43,667 nt of DNA from CAYNRG01 sp047974855. Lineage in GTDB: Bacteria > Bacillota_I > Bacilli_A > Erysipelotrichales > Erysipelotrichaceae. Location: positions 1 through 43,667 of the forward strand of contig JBKECT010000021.1 of assembly GCA_047974855.1 (NCBI GenBank), read 5' to 3'. The stretch's first letter is position 1, and every line of letters starts with the position of its first letter. A model generated the notes under the pieces. The model did no database searches and was not told where the DNA came from. It saw nothing but the letters and a program-made list of their open reading frames with translations. A program made the translations under genes and the position numbers. Positions 24,895-33,889 of the stretch are shown here, piece by piece.

Positions 24895-26574
24895 ATGAAA
24901 AAGTGGCTTAATACAAATAAATATATCTTATTTTTCAGTTTGGTTTTAAGTATCCTTTTCTTATCTCCTTACCTTATCAATTCTTTTATTCCATTGGGGC
25001 ACGATACAACTTTTCATTTAAGCCGTATTGAAGGATTGGCACAATCAATTAAGGACGGAACCCTTATTCCGGCAATCTATCCTTACAAAAATAATAATTT
25101 TGGTTATGCTAGTCCTCTTTTTTATAGCGATTTATTGCTTATACTCCCCGCTTTACTTTATCTGCTTTTTAACAATATTTATTGGAGTTATTTCTTCGCT
25201 CTATTCTTAGCTACTTTTTTTTCTAGCTTCGCTATCTCAAAACTAACTCAAACTTTTACTAAAGCTACATGGTTACCTTTCATTTCATCTGTCTTATATT
25301 TGTTTTGTAACTATAGAATTACCAATGTCTTTGTCCGTGGTGCCTTAGGAGAAGTCTTTGCAACCTGTTTCTTACCCATTGCCGTTTTAGGTATTTATAA
25401 TGTTTTATTTAGTGAAAAGAAATCATGGTTAGCACTTGTTATAGGTTTTAGCGGATTGATTTTATCTCACAATCTTTCCTTTCTTTTAGCTTGTGTTTTA
25501 TTCTTCATTTTTATTCTTATTAATTCGAATAAACTATTCCAAGAGAAAAGATGGATTCCTATTTTAAAGGCGACCATCACCACTTTCTTGCTTACTGCTT
25601 TTTTCTCACTTCCTATGTTGGAACAATTAACTTCTCAAAAGTTTTATTTGAATTATTACGCAACTTCAATGGATTTAAAATCCTATGCCCTACCCCTATC
25701 CACCTATTTTATTAATCAAGCAACATTTAGCTACCAAAATACGATGGCCTCTAATGTAGGACCATTTATCGCCATAGCACCTTTGTTTTTCCTTTGGTTT
25801 AATCGCAAAAAAGTGAATTCTTTTCTTTTCCAATGCACTATCTTAGGTTATATTTTCATGATCCTTCCTTTAGATATATTCCCTTGGGAATTTTTCTCTT
25901 TCTTCCGTGTTTTGCAATTCCCATGGCGTCTTATGATTGTTTCATCGACGCTTTTATGTCTTCCTGCAACACTATCGTTAGCCGATTTACCTCGCCCTAA
26001 ATTAGTTCTTCCCATCACAGGAACCATCCTTCTAATTTGTGCTCTTTTCAGAGTTTCACCTGTTTTAAGCTGGAGCTATGGCATTACACCACAGACAAAA
26101 TACAGTGAACTTTTAGATGGAACTTTCTCTGATCCTGCTAGCACATTCTACCTTCGTGCAGAACTTGCAGGAGCAGATTATCTTCCACTTAACTCACTCG
26201 ATTATCGAGAGGCAAGCTTGTGCATACAAGAGCTTGACCAAAGTACCAATGCATTAAGTGTTGTTACTTGCGATCTTATTAAAGATGGCACTGTACTTTC
26301 TTATAGCTTGAATCAAGCAGGGATTTACATCTTGCCACTAACTTATTATAAAGGCTACCAAACTTACTTTGTGAGTAGTGATGGAGATAAGGTAGCTGTT
26401 CCAACTGAAAAATCTATGTTGACACTTGTTCAAATCACGACAAAAAATGGTGGAACATTTGTTACAGAATATGCCGGAACCACCACACAACACCTGTCAC
26501 TTTTCATTTCATCAATAACACTTGCAACATTGTTAATTATGATAATCAAAACAAAAGGCGCTCTATTCAAATAG
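24895..26574 (+). CDS. Large membrane protein, PTPS-related / GT-C-like
   Basis: 559 residues with about 11 membrane helices in the first 380 residues and a 160-residue extracytoplasmic domain before a last helix (540-556). The opening loop LGHDTTFHLSRIEGLAQSIKDGTLIP matches the pattern of the 6-pyruvoyl-tetrahydropterin-synthase-related membrane family, whose name is misleading; these proteins look like GT-C-fold sugar transferases with Asp in the first loop. The ATG at 24895 follows GGGAGGTAATGAA; a TTG five codons earlier is less likely. It is coupled to the upstream GT39-like gene, so both may act on the same glycan or glycolipid. Confidence 0.72.
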   Translation: MKKWLNTNKYILFFSLVLSILFLSPYLINSFIPLGHDTTFHLSRIEGLAQSIKDGTLIPAIYPYKNNNFGYASPLFYSDLLLILPALLYLLFNNIYWSYFFALFLATFFSSFAISKLTQTFTKATWLPFISSVLYLFCNYRITNVFVRGALGEVFATCFLPIAVLGIYNVLFSEKKSWLALVIGFSGLILSHNLSFLLACVLFFIFILINSNKLFQEKRWIPILKATITTFLLTAFFSLPMLEQLTSQKFYLNYYATSMDLKSYALPLSTYFINQATFSYQNTMASNVGPFIAIAPLFFLWFNRKKVNSFLFQCTILGYIFMILPLDIFPWEFFSFFRVLQFPWRLMIVSSTLLCLPATLSLADLPRPKLVLPITGTILLICALFRVSPVLSWSYGITPQTKYSELLDGTFSDPASTFYLRAELAGADYLPLNSLDYREASLCIQELDQSTNALSVVTCDLIKDGTVLSYSLNQAGIYILPLTYYKGYQTYFVSSDGDKVAVPTEKSMLTLVQITTKNGGTFVTEYAGTTTQHLSLFISSITLATLLIMIIKTKGALFK

Positions 26575-26587
26575 GCACCTTTTTTAA
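26553..26587. terminator. Bidirectional terminator between converging operons
   Basis: An imperfect hairpin (AAAAGGCGC...GGCACCTTTTTT) with A- and T-runs on either side lies between the GT-C operon and the end of pheT, which converge here with 13 bp between stops. Confidence 0.6.
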
Positions 26588-28975
26588 TTAACTTCTTAAC
26601 ACAACATTTAATTTTTCTTTTAACTGCTCTAATACTTGTTGATGAACTCCCTGAATTTCATCCTCAACCAGCGTATGATCTTTTGATTGGTAAACTACTG
26701 TTAAAGCAATTGATTTATATCCTTTTTCAATATGGTCGCCTTGATATACATCAAAAACCTCTACCGATTTAACTAATTCTTTTCCTGTTTCTTCGATAAC
26801 ATTAGTAATCTCTTTAACCAAACATGACTCCTTTGCAACCAGAGCGATATCACGAAGAACGCTAGGATAACGATTTAATGTTTCAAATCTTGTCTTCTTT
26901 GTCTTACAGCTTAGTAAGTGGTCAATCACAAATTCACCATAACTACAATTAGTGATTTCTGCTTTTTGCGCAACTTGTGGATGAATTTCTCCAAAAATCC
27001 CAATCAACTGATTTTGAATATACAATGTCGCACTACGATAAGGATGGAAATGAACTACATCTTCAGTATTGACTCTGAAATCTAATTCATCCTCTTCAAA
27101 TCCCCACTTGGATAACCACGTTGTGATTATTCCTTTCAATGCATAGAAATCTGATTTTATTTTTTGTTGATGAAATCGTGACTCATGTAAATTTTCAGAA
27201 ATCAAAATCCCACAACGCTCTTGCTTTGCACCTTCTTGGTAAACTGAAGAGACTTCAAAAAGATTTGTATTGTTTGCTTTTCTTGCTTGATTATAACTTA
27301 AGCATTCCATCATTGATTGCATTAAGCTGTTACGAATGAATTTGCGATCTTCGCTAATCGGTGACATCAGTTGAACAGGATTTCCAAATGGCATTACTGA
27401 ATCATTAATGAATGCTTCTTTAACTAGTGTGTAGGTTACAATCTCACTCACCCCTAAACCCGTTAGTGTTTGACGTAGTTGACGCTTAAATTGTTGACTA
27501 TGGCTTAGACTGCCTACTGTCATTTCTAGCTTAGGAAGTGTTGTCGGCAATGAATCAAAACCAATTAGTCGTATAATCTCTTCATCCAAGTCCTGTGCAA
27601 TCAAAATATCTCTACGATAGCTTGGAACTTCTACTTGAAATGTATCTCCACTTACCTGTGGCTTAAAATCAAGTGCTGCCAAAGTTTCCACAACCTCTTC
27701 CATTGTGAATTTTGTCCCCAATAGTGTATTACAATGAGTCAGACTTTCTTCTACATAAATTGGCTGGTATCGATTATCACCCACCTCAACCGTTTCCTCT
27801 ATTGCCATCGCATCAGCATACTCCATTAGCAACTCTACAGCACGATTCATCGCCTTCTCTTGTGCTAAAGGATCAAGCCCTTTGCTAAAGCGAGCTGCTG
27901 CTTCAGTAATTAAATCTAATCTCTTTGAGGTATTGCGTATAGAAACGTGATTGAAATTTGCTGCTTCAATTAAAATAGCTGCTGTATTTTCATCAATTTT
28001 ACTACCTTCGCTTCCCATAACCCCTGCGATACCAATCATCTCTTCACTGCATTCAATAATAAGATCTTCTTTTTCAATTTTATAAGTTTCACCATCTAGT
28101 GCTAGAAAATTGTTCTCAACCCCACTTCGAACAACTAATTCTGGTTTTTTCATTTTACTTAGATCATAGAAATGTAATGGTTGACCTGTCTCTATCATGA
28201 CATAGTTTGAAATATCTACCACATTATTAATAGACTTAATTCCAGCAGCTTGAAGTTGCTCTTTCATCCATTGTGGTGATTCTTTAACACAAACACTTCC
28301 GATAATCTTTCCTAGCAAATGAGGACACTTATCTGTTTTTGATTCTACTTGAAGCTTTGTTGCAACAACTCCTTTTACTTCTTTTGATACTGGAAGTTGT
28401 ACACTACGCTTTAAGATCGCACCTACTTCTTTCGCCACACTAAACATCGCCATACAATCGGCACGGTTTGGTGTCAAAGAGGTATCTAAAATAACATCGT
28501 CTAACCCAAGATAGCTAAGCACTTCTTTATTCCCAACAACTGCTGCTTCATCAAGAATTTCAATCCCGTTAATTTGGTCTTCTCTTAAATATTTATCAGG
28601 TACACCCAGTTCTTTTAAACTGCATAGCATTCCCTTTGATAAAATTCCTCTCACCTTAGCTTCTTGAATCTCAATACCTGGAAGTTTTGCACCAACAAGA
28701 GCGACAATCACTTTAATTCCCACTTTGCAGTTAGGTGCTCCACAAACTATTTCTAATTCTTCGCTGCCTGTGTTTACAATACAAACTTGAAGATGGTCTG
28801 ATTCTGGGTGAGGCCTGCATTGGATTACTTCACCTATAACTAGCTTGTCTCCTTTAGCCATCCTTTCAATTTGTTCTACTTCTATTCCTGCTGTAGTTAG
28901 CTTTTTAGCCAGTTCCTCAGGAGAAATACCATCCAAAGAAACATAATTGCTTAGCCATTTTGTACTTATTTTCAT
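26588..28975 (-). CDS. pheT: Phenylalanyl-tRNA synthetase beta subunit
   Basis: Large subunit of the (alpha-beta)2 enzyme charging tRNA(Phe). 795 residues, full length. Domains in order: N-terminal tRNA-binding OB fold (VIGEVIQCRPHPESDHLQVCIVNTG), B3/B4 editing domain (SLTPNRADCMAMFSVAKEVGAI and NNVVDISNYVMIETGQPLHFYD), B5 (EEVVETLAALDFKPQ), the catalytic-like core, and the C-terminal ferredoxin-like anticodon-binding domain (NRYPSVLRDIALV). GGAGGAAAA precedes the ATG, 11 bases after the pheS stop. Expression is set by the T-box upstream of pheS. Confidence 0.97.
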   Translation of the reverse strand: MKISTKWLSNYVSLDGISPEELAKKLTTAGIEVEQIERMAKGDKLVIGEVIQCRPHPESDHLQVCIVNTGSEELEIVCGAPNCKVGIKVIVALVGAKLPGIEIQEAKVRGILSKGMLCSLKELGVPDKYLREDQINGIEILDEAAVVGNKEVLSYLGLDDVILDTSLTPNRADCMAMFSVAKEVGAILKRSVQLPVSKEVKGVVATKLQVESKTDKCPHLLGKIIGSVCVKESPQWMKEQLQAAGIKSINNVVDISNYVMIETGQPLHFYDLSKMKKPELVVRSGVENNFLALDGETYKIEKEDLIIECSEEMIGIAGVMGSEGSKIDENTAAILIEAANFNHVSIRNTSKRLDLITEAAARFSKGLDPLAQEKAMNRAVELLMEYADAMAIEETVEVGDNRYQPIYVEESLTHCNTLLGTKFTMEEVVETLAALDFKPQVSGDTFQVEVPSYRRDILIAQDLDEEIIRLIGFDSLPTTLPKLEMTVGSLSHSQQFKRQLRQTLTGLGVSEIVTYTLVKEAFINDSVMPFGNPVQLMSPISEDRKFIRNSLMQSMMECLSYNQARKANNTNLFEVSSVYQEGAKQERCGILISENLHESRFHQQKIKSDFYALKGIITTWLSKWGFEEDELDFRVNTEDVVHFHPYRSATLYIQNQLIGIFGEIHPQVAQKAEITNCSYGEFVIDHLLSCKTKKTRFETLNRYPSVLRDIALVAKESCLVKEITNVIEETGKELVKSVEVFDVYQGDHIEKGYKSIALTVVYQSKDHTLVEDEIQGVHQQVLEQLKEKLNVVLRS

Positions 28976-28986
28976 TGTTTTTCCTC

Positions 28987-30021
28987 CTATTCAAACCGAT
29001 TAAACATCAATAAAAACTGCTTTTCATTGGTGTAAAAGTGGCGAATATCATCCACTCCATATTTCAACATTGCTACTCTCTCAAGTCCAACTCCAAAGGC
29101 AAAGCCGCTATATTTCCTACTATCAATTCCAGCCATTTCTAACACATTAGGATGAACCATTCCCGCGCCTAGAATTTCAATCCAGCCACTCCCCTTACAA
29201 ATTGAACATCCTTTTCCATTACAGATATGACATGTAACATCCACTTCTACAGAAGGCTCTGTAAATTGAAAGTAGGACGGACGAAATCTAATTTCTCTTC
29301 CTTCACCAAACATTCTATTTGCCATAAATAACAGCGTTCCTTTTAAATCAGCTAAAGTAATATTCTCTCCTACAACCAATCCTTCTGCTTGCATAAATTG
29401 ATGAGAATGGGTCGCATCATCATCATCTCGCCGGTATACTTTTCCAGGGCAAATTACTTTAATTGGTAGTTTTCCCTTAGCTTCTTCCAACTCTCTTGTT
29501 TGAATGGCTGTGGTGTGTGTTCTCAATAATTCCTCTGCATTAATATAAAAGGTATCTTGCATATCACGTGCAGGATGATCTGCAGGTATATTCGCTCTTT
29601 CAAAGTTATATAAATCTTGCTCCACTTCTGGCCCCTCTGCTACCGTATAGCCCATGCCTAAAAATAGATCTTCAATCTCTTGACTAATTCTAGTTAGTGG
29701 ATGAATCGTTCCCATACTCATCTTCAATCCTGGAAGTGTAATATCAATTTTTTCTTGCTCCATCTTTTCAGCCATTTCCTTAACTGAAAGAACTTGCACT
29801 TTTTCATCTATGGCTGCGGCTAAAGCTTGTTTGCACAAATTAACCTCTTGACCAAAAATTGGTTTTTCTTCTGCGCTTAAATCTTTCATCTCCAACATCA
29901 ACTCCTGAACTGGTCCTTTTTTTCCTAGATACATAACTCGAAGTTGCTGAAGTTCACTCATCGTTGTTGCTTCTTGAATCTTTGCTTGTGCTTCTTGTTG
30001 CACCTGTTTAATTTTATCCAT
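28987..30021 (-). CDS. pheS: Phenylalanyl-tRNA synthetase alpha subunit
   Basis: Catalytic subunit of PheRS, 344 residues from the ATG at 30021 (AAAGGA six bases upstream). The frame is open further upstream to 30105, but that stretch is the T-box terminator and antiterminator. Class II motifs are present: the N-terminal coiled coil, HPLTRISQEIEDLFLGMGY (motif 1), VYRRDDDDATHSHQFMQAEGL (motif 2 loop) and FAFGVGLERVAML (motif 3). The FQFTEPSVEVDV segment holds the Phe pocket. A four-Cys cluster (CHICNGKGCSIC) as in streptococcal PheS could bind zinc. It is the first gene of the pheST operon. Confidence 0.97.
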   Translation of the reverse strand: MDKIKQVQQEAQAKIQEATTMSELQQLRVMYLGKKGPVQELMLEMKDLSAEEKPIFGQEVNLCKQALAAAIDEKVQVLSVKEMAEKMEQEKIDITLPGLKMSMGTIHPLTRISQEIEDLFLGMGYTVAEGPEVEQDLYNFERANIPADHPARDMQDTFYINAEELLRTHTTAIQTRELEEAKGKLPIKVICPGKVYRRDDDDATHSHQFMQAEGLVVGENITLADLKGTLLFMANRMFGEGREIRFRPSYFQFTEPSVEVDVTCHICNGKGCSICKGSGWIEILGAGMVHPNVLEMAGIDSRKYSGFAFGVGLERVAMLKYGVDDIRHFYTNEKQFLLMFNRFE

Positions 30022-30040
30022 CTTTTTTCCTTTCTGCAAA

Positions 30041-30240
30041 ATAAAAAAATCGCTCCAACAGGAACGATTTAACTCGCGGTACCATCCTGATTTACCTTTT
30101 TGCAAAGATACACCTTAATTGATTGATAACGGGGTTATTCCCGGGAATGATTAATTCCACTATAATGGTGAATTCATAAAATCCCTTGTAAACAACTTTC
30201 AGCCTTGGTTGTTCTCTCTCATCAAGTTTCCTTTTATTAC
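30041..30240 (-). promoter_or_regulatory. T-box riboswitch (tRNA-Phe) of pheST
   Basis: The T-box AGGATGGTACCGCG is at 30088-30075 (minus strand). It is followed by a 10-bp terminator stem (AAATCGTTCC with GGAGCGATTT, loop TGTT, then T7 at 30048-30042), and the antiterminator would form between the T-box and the TTCC arm. Upstream lies a long stem I region with AGAGAG near its base; GAATTCACC (30175-30167) can present UUC, the Phe codon, as specifier followed by A. Uncharged tRNA(Phe) binding should stop termination and turn on pheST. The likely -10 (TATAAT, 30271-30266) lies further upstream. The specifier assignment is inferred, the T-box is seen directly. Confidence 0.93.
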
Positions 30241-30313
30241 TACTCCATCACTTTGCTTTAATATAATTATAATATCAAATTTTTTAATCAATTTAAATAG
30301 TAAATTGATATAT

Positions 30314-30697
30314 TTAACACTTATTTTTATATCTTCTGCTTCTAAATAGAAGATTAATCCCCACAACCACAACCAAGCTACCAAAAACAGTGCCAGATAA
30401 CCCATTTGAGAAAGAATTATCAGTTGTAGATGCAAAAGACATTATTGCTGTCTGTGTCAGTACAAAACTTATTAAAACAGATGAAAAACTCAGTGCCTTT
30501 AATGCCTCTGCTTCAATATCTTGTTTTTTACGATACTTAATAAGATCCACGCTTTGTACTCCAAATTCCACAAATGTGTAAAGGGCAATTAGAAGTGCCA
30601 TCACCATGCCATAATTCTCGGATGTTCCACCATAGAAAAGGCGAATAGAGTAGGCTACATAACAAAGAACATTTACCATTAAAATCACGGCAACTCG
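30314..30697 (-). pseudogene. C-terminal part of a membrane protein split by an in-frame TGA
   Basis: 124 residues from GTG plus three codons to the TGA, in the same frame as the upstream part. Four membrane helices can be read, with the charged segment DLIKYRKKQDIEAEALKAL between them. The text YSIRLFYGGTSENYGMVMALLIALYTFVEF is typical of the C-terminal half of a family of roughly 400-residue Firmicutes membrane proteins found next to the 175-residue protein upstream. There is no ribosome binding site, so it would be made only if the TGA were read through or were a sequencing error. Confidence 0.65.
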
Positions 30698-31516
30698 TCA
30701 AAAAATTTTAAGCTTCTCCTGTTTGCTTTTTCCCTGCATCCGCAGTACATTGTATCTTGCTATCCCTAAACTACAACTAAATAGTGCATTAGCAAACATA
30801 AAAAGTGAGGTGGATATTATGCTCAAAATAAATTTTATTACCGCTGATATTCCATCTTTCCCAACGAATATATAATGGAAAAAACGCTTCTTATTTTGAT
30901 AATATTGATTTGCCACAGACCAGCTTTCTCTAACTGTTTTCTTTTTACAAATAGCACAAAAAATCATCATTGATGCAGCTAGCACTATAATTAGAGCAAA
31001 CACAAAGGCACTAATCAAACTCATCTGGTCACTATTTGAAAGGGCATTTGCCTCCAATAATGAAGATATGATAACTAAAAAATAAATTAATATTAAGGCA
31101 ACATCCATGATGCCTAATATTTTGTTGAAATAGAGTTTCACTCTGCTTTGTACTAGTAGCACAATACTTAATCCTACTTGGATTAAACTAACACCACACA
31201 CTATCCAAATCACTAGATACTCCACCCTATTTTTAACGATTAAGAAATCTACCAATGACACAGCTACAATCGCTAATGCAACACCAATAAGTAGTAATCC
31301 CATTTTGTAACCCGCTCGTATCTGTTGTAACTCACTTTTATTTAGATAACGACAACACTCCTTTTTTGAAATCAAAAGGATGGCTTCTAAGATACTACAA
31401 CCAATTAAAAAATTAGACGTTGAATATACAGAAAGAGCTATCAGTCCAAGCTGTATTATCCATTGAATCATTAATAACTTTTTGTATTCTTTTGCATTTA
31501 CTGAAAATTTTCTCAT
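30698..31516 (-). pseudogene. N-terminal part of a membrane protein ending at a premature TGA
   Basis: 272 residues from the ATG at 31516 (MRKFSVNAKEYKK). It starts one base after the stop of the 175-residue gene, so it is probably translated by coupling; no good ribosome binding site is visible. About seven membrane helices are present. The reading frame stops at TGA (30700-30698) in KLKIF-stop-RVAVIL, and the same frame continues without interruption for another 124 codons. TGA is a normal stop elsewhere in this window, so this looks like a nonsense mutation or a base error, not a different genetic code. Function unknown; it is the last gene of the two-component locus. Confidence 0.68.
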
Positions 31517-31517
31517 T

Positions 31518-32042
31518 TTAATTGACGATAAACCTATTCCCTTTTTCACAGATAGCAAAAATTTCTTCGTACTTCTCTTCCACTTGTGCATCAACAACTT
31601 TTACTCTTTTTTCAACTACACGCAAATAAGTCAGTGGTGCACAACCCCACAAAATAAATCCAGGAATCGCAAATAAAATACATAACCAAGTAAGGGGTGG
31701 TGTCGCTGTAATCGCAAACACAGAAACTGCCATAAATGCTGTTCCAATAAGTCCAACCGTTAATGCCAGGGATACTCCTTTTGATTTTATTGATTTTTTT
31801 AAGCTATCAATATCCTTAATACATGCTTCAAAATTCCGTTGTAGGCGTGTTAGTTCCGCTTTATTAATAATTTTTCTATTTCGTCTCAGTATTATTTTAC
31901 CTCTATTGGTTAAAGAACTCATTTCATCAATTTCCCATCCAAAATTCCCATAACAATCTATCAACATGGATGCTCGTTCTCCATGACCACCTATTTCCTT
32001 ATATTCATACGCAATAAAATTTTGTGTATTTTCTTCACCCAT
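31518..32042 (-). CDS. 175-aa membrane protein of two-component locus
   Basis: An N-terminal cytoplasmic domain (YEYKEIGGHGERASMLIDCYGNFGWEID and ILRRNRKIINKAELTRLQRNFEACIKDI) is followed by two membrane helices (about 92-113 and 116-138) and a short charged tail. The same arrangement, with KAELTRLQR and the CxxxI turn, is found in uncharacterised Firmicutes proteins. The ATG at 32042 is preferred to a TTG two codons earlier because AAAGGAG, located within the end of the kinase gene, is then well placed. The stop is one base before the next gene. It probably acts with that gene; function unknown. Confidence 0.7.
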   Translation of the reverse strand: MGEENTQNFIAYEYKEIGGHGERASMLIDCYGNFGWEIDEMSSLTNRGKIILRRNRKIINKAELTRLQRNFEACIKDIDSLKKSIKSKGVSLALTVGLIGTAFMAVSVFAITATPPLTWLCILFAIPGFILWGCAPLTYLRVVEKRVKVVDAQVEEKYEEIFAICEKGNRFIVN

Positions 32043-32044
32043 TT

Positions 32045-33100
32045 TCAAACTCCTTTCCTTATCAATGAAGCTGGAATTTCAACTGTAAAAAGCGATCCTT
32101 TCTGCGGTTCACTTTCCACTAATATTGAGCAATCCAAAAGTTGCAAAACCCTCAATACTAAAGCTAGTCCTAATCCACTTCCATCTGTCGCTCGAGAGCT
32201 ATCACCTTGATAAAACTTATCAAATATTCTCTTCTTTACCTCTTTGTCCATACCACATCCCATATCTGCAACAGAAACTATAATTTTTTCTTCTGTGACG
32301 ATTTGAGATAATCGGATTGTTCCTTTCGATGGACTGAATTTAATAGCATTTGAAATCAAATTATTCCAAACTAATTCTAACAAACTTTTATCCGTTGCAA
32401 TCCAGACGCTATCTTCAATGTCCACAATTAAATTAATATCACCCCATGATTCTTCAAACAACAAAACACTCTCACACAACTGTTTCGATAAATCAAAGGG
32501 TTCCGATTTAGGAATCACTGTTTGATTTTCTAACTTGCTGAGCTTTAAAATGTTTGTAATTAAACTTGAAAGTTTCTGCGTAGATGCAACAATCGCATTG
32601 GTACATTCCATCTTTTTTTCTTCCGATAAATTTTCTTGTTTGAGGATTGTAGCATAACTTTGAATTACCGCAAGTGGTGTTTTAAATTCATGCGAAACAC
32701 TCGCAAAAAAATCAGTTTTTAATGTTTCAATACTTCCCAAATCCGCAACCATCTTATTAAAATCATTAATCATCACATCCAAATAATCTGCATTGTCTTT
32801 TTGATGTTGCGGTGCAACATAAATTGAGAAATCTCCTCCCGCCACTGCTTTAGTTGCCTCTGCCAACCGCTTAAGTGGTTTATCATACACCTGTTTAATC
32901 TTATAGCGTGTTATGCCAGTTATCGCCGATGCAATAGCACACCAATAGAGAAGCGGAATAACGACTTGTGCTGTTTCACCCCAACCCAATTTATTCATTC
33001 CCACAATAATTCCAGTATGAATCCCAGCCATCAGCAACAAAAAAAAGAGTGATGAAAAAAAGATGGAAATTGGGAAAAGTGTCTCAGTCTTTTTTTTCAT
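32045..33100 (-). CDS. Sensor histidine kinase (intramembrane-sensing type)
   Basis: 351 residues. Two membrane helices (about 10-34 and 46-66) enclose only a dozen outside residues, so the signal is probably sensed in the membrane or via a partner protein. A HAMP-like linker (KPLKRLAEATKAVAGGDFSIYV) precedes HisKA with the phospho-acceptor in FFASVSHEFKTPLAVIQSYA. The ATPase domain has its N box (LVWNNLISNAIKFSP), G1 (VADMGCGMD) and G2 (DGSGLGLALV). It overlaps the regulator gene by 17 bases, so the two are made together. Ligand unknown; similar kinases respond to envelope-acting antimicrobials. Confidence 0.92.
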   Translation of the reverse strand: MKKKTETLFPISIFFSSLFFLLLMAGIHTGIIVGMNKLGWGETAQVVIPLLYWCAIASAITGITRYKIKQVYDKPLKRLAEATKAVAGGDFSIYVAPQHQKDNADYLDVMINDFNKMVADLGSIETLKTDFFASVSHEFKTPLAVIQSYATILKQENLSEEKKMECTNAIVASTQKLSSLITNILKLSKLENQTVIPKSEPFDLSKQLCESVLLFEESWGDINLIVDIEDSVWIATDKSLLELVWNNLISNAIKFSPSKGTIRLSQIVTEEKIIVSVADMGCGMDKEVKKRIFDKFYQGDSSRATDGSGLGLALVLRVLQLLDCSILVESEPQKGSLFTVEIPASLIRKGV

Positions 33101-33767
33101 TTGTGATCACCTTATACCCCAACCCTCTCACTGTTTTTATTTCAAAGCTGTCGCAATGTGAAAATTTATCACGTAATTTGGTGATGTACACATCCACCGC
33201 TCTTAAGCTTGTATCTGAATCCACGCCCCAAAACTCATCCATTAATTGAATTCTAGAAAATGTTTTTTTAGGATATGACAGCAATTTATATAAAATATTA
33301 AATTCTCTTGTTGTTACAGGGATTTCCTTACCTTGAAACTCAATCGTCATCCCTTCAGCATCTAGTACTAATTCACCAATAACCAGTTTCCTCTCATTTT
33401 CAATGTTGGCTCGGCGCAACAAAGCTCGTACTCGAAGTAGCAGTTCATCAAAATCAATAGGTTTAACCATGTAGTCATCCACTCCCAATTGGAAGCCTTT
33501 TTGTTTGGATGATAAATCATCTCTAGCGGACATAAATAGAATAGGGATATGTTTATCTACCTTTCGAACAGCCCTCGCAAACTCAAATCCATCAACGTTA
33601 GGCATCATAATATCTGAAACAATTAATTCATAGATACCGCTATACAGTGCATCATAAGCATCATTAGCATTCAAAACACCTTTTACCTCATAGCCACTAT
33701 CACTCAGATACATACAAATTGCTCGATTAAGTTGTGCATCATCTTCTAAAACTAATAGATGTATCAT
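33084..33767 (-). CDS. OmpR/PhoB-family response regulator
   Basis: 227 residues from the ATG at 33767, chosen because GGAGG lies eight bases upstream. The receiver domain has the acidic pair EDD (8-10), the phosphorylated Asp52 (IVSDIMMPNVDG), the Thr/Ser switch in LFMSARDD, and Lys in DYMVKPIDF. The winged-helix output domain follows (ITVTTREFNILYKLL, DEFWGVDSDTSLRAVDVYITKLRDKF, IKTVRGLGYKV). Upstream are a TATAAT and a 21-bp box that also occurs before the 4-TM gene at 34430, so autoregulation and control of that gene are likely. Confidence 0.94.
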   Translation of the reverse strand: MIHLLVLEDDAQLNRAICMYLSDSGYEVKGVLNANDAYDALYSGIYELIVSDIMMPNVDGFEFARAVRKVDKHIPILFMSARDDLSSKQKGFQLGVDDYMVKPIDFDELLLRVRALLRRANIENERKLVIGELVLDAEGMTIEFQGKEIPVTTREFNILYKLLSYPKKTFSRIQLMDEFWGVDSDTSLRAVDVYITKLRDKFSHCDSFEIKTVRGLGYKVITNEKKD

Positions 33768-33793
33768 CTTCCTGCCCTCCATTTTATATCTCT

Positions 33794-33840
33794 ATTATAG
33801 CTCTTTTTTCACCAACAATTGTTTCTAAATTATTAAAACA
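33794..33840 (-). promoter_or_regulatory. Promoter and putative operator of the two-component genes
   Basis: On the minus strand TATAAT (33799-33794) precedes the regulator gene. A box at 33820-33840, on the plus strand TGTTT-N3-AATTATTAAA-N-CA, covers the -35 position and matches 17 of 21 bases of a box at 34500-34520. No canonical -35 is present, as expected if the regulator recruits polymerase here. Confidence 0.5.
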
Positions 33841-33889
33841 GCAACTGATATCCATCATCGCTGTCAATTTCACTTTACTCTTATAAAAA

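Noticed and set aside
30041..30105. Longer pheS reading frame starting at 30105
   Set aside because: The extra 28 codons are the T-box terminator region; the ATG at 30021 has a ribosome binding site and fits the PheS N-terminus.
30199..30435. 78-codon minus-strand frame in the region between pheS and the split membrane protein gene
   Set aside because: It overlaps the end of the membrane protein gene in another frame and runs into the T-box leader; no ribosome binding site.
30698..30700. TGA read as Trp or selenocysteine
   Set aside because: Many genes in the window end at TGA with direct downstream starts, and no SECIS-like hairpin is obvious after this codon. A nonsense mutation or base error is simpler.
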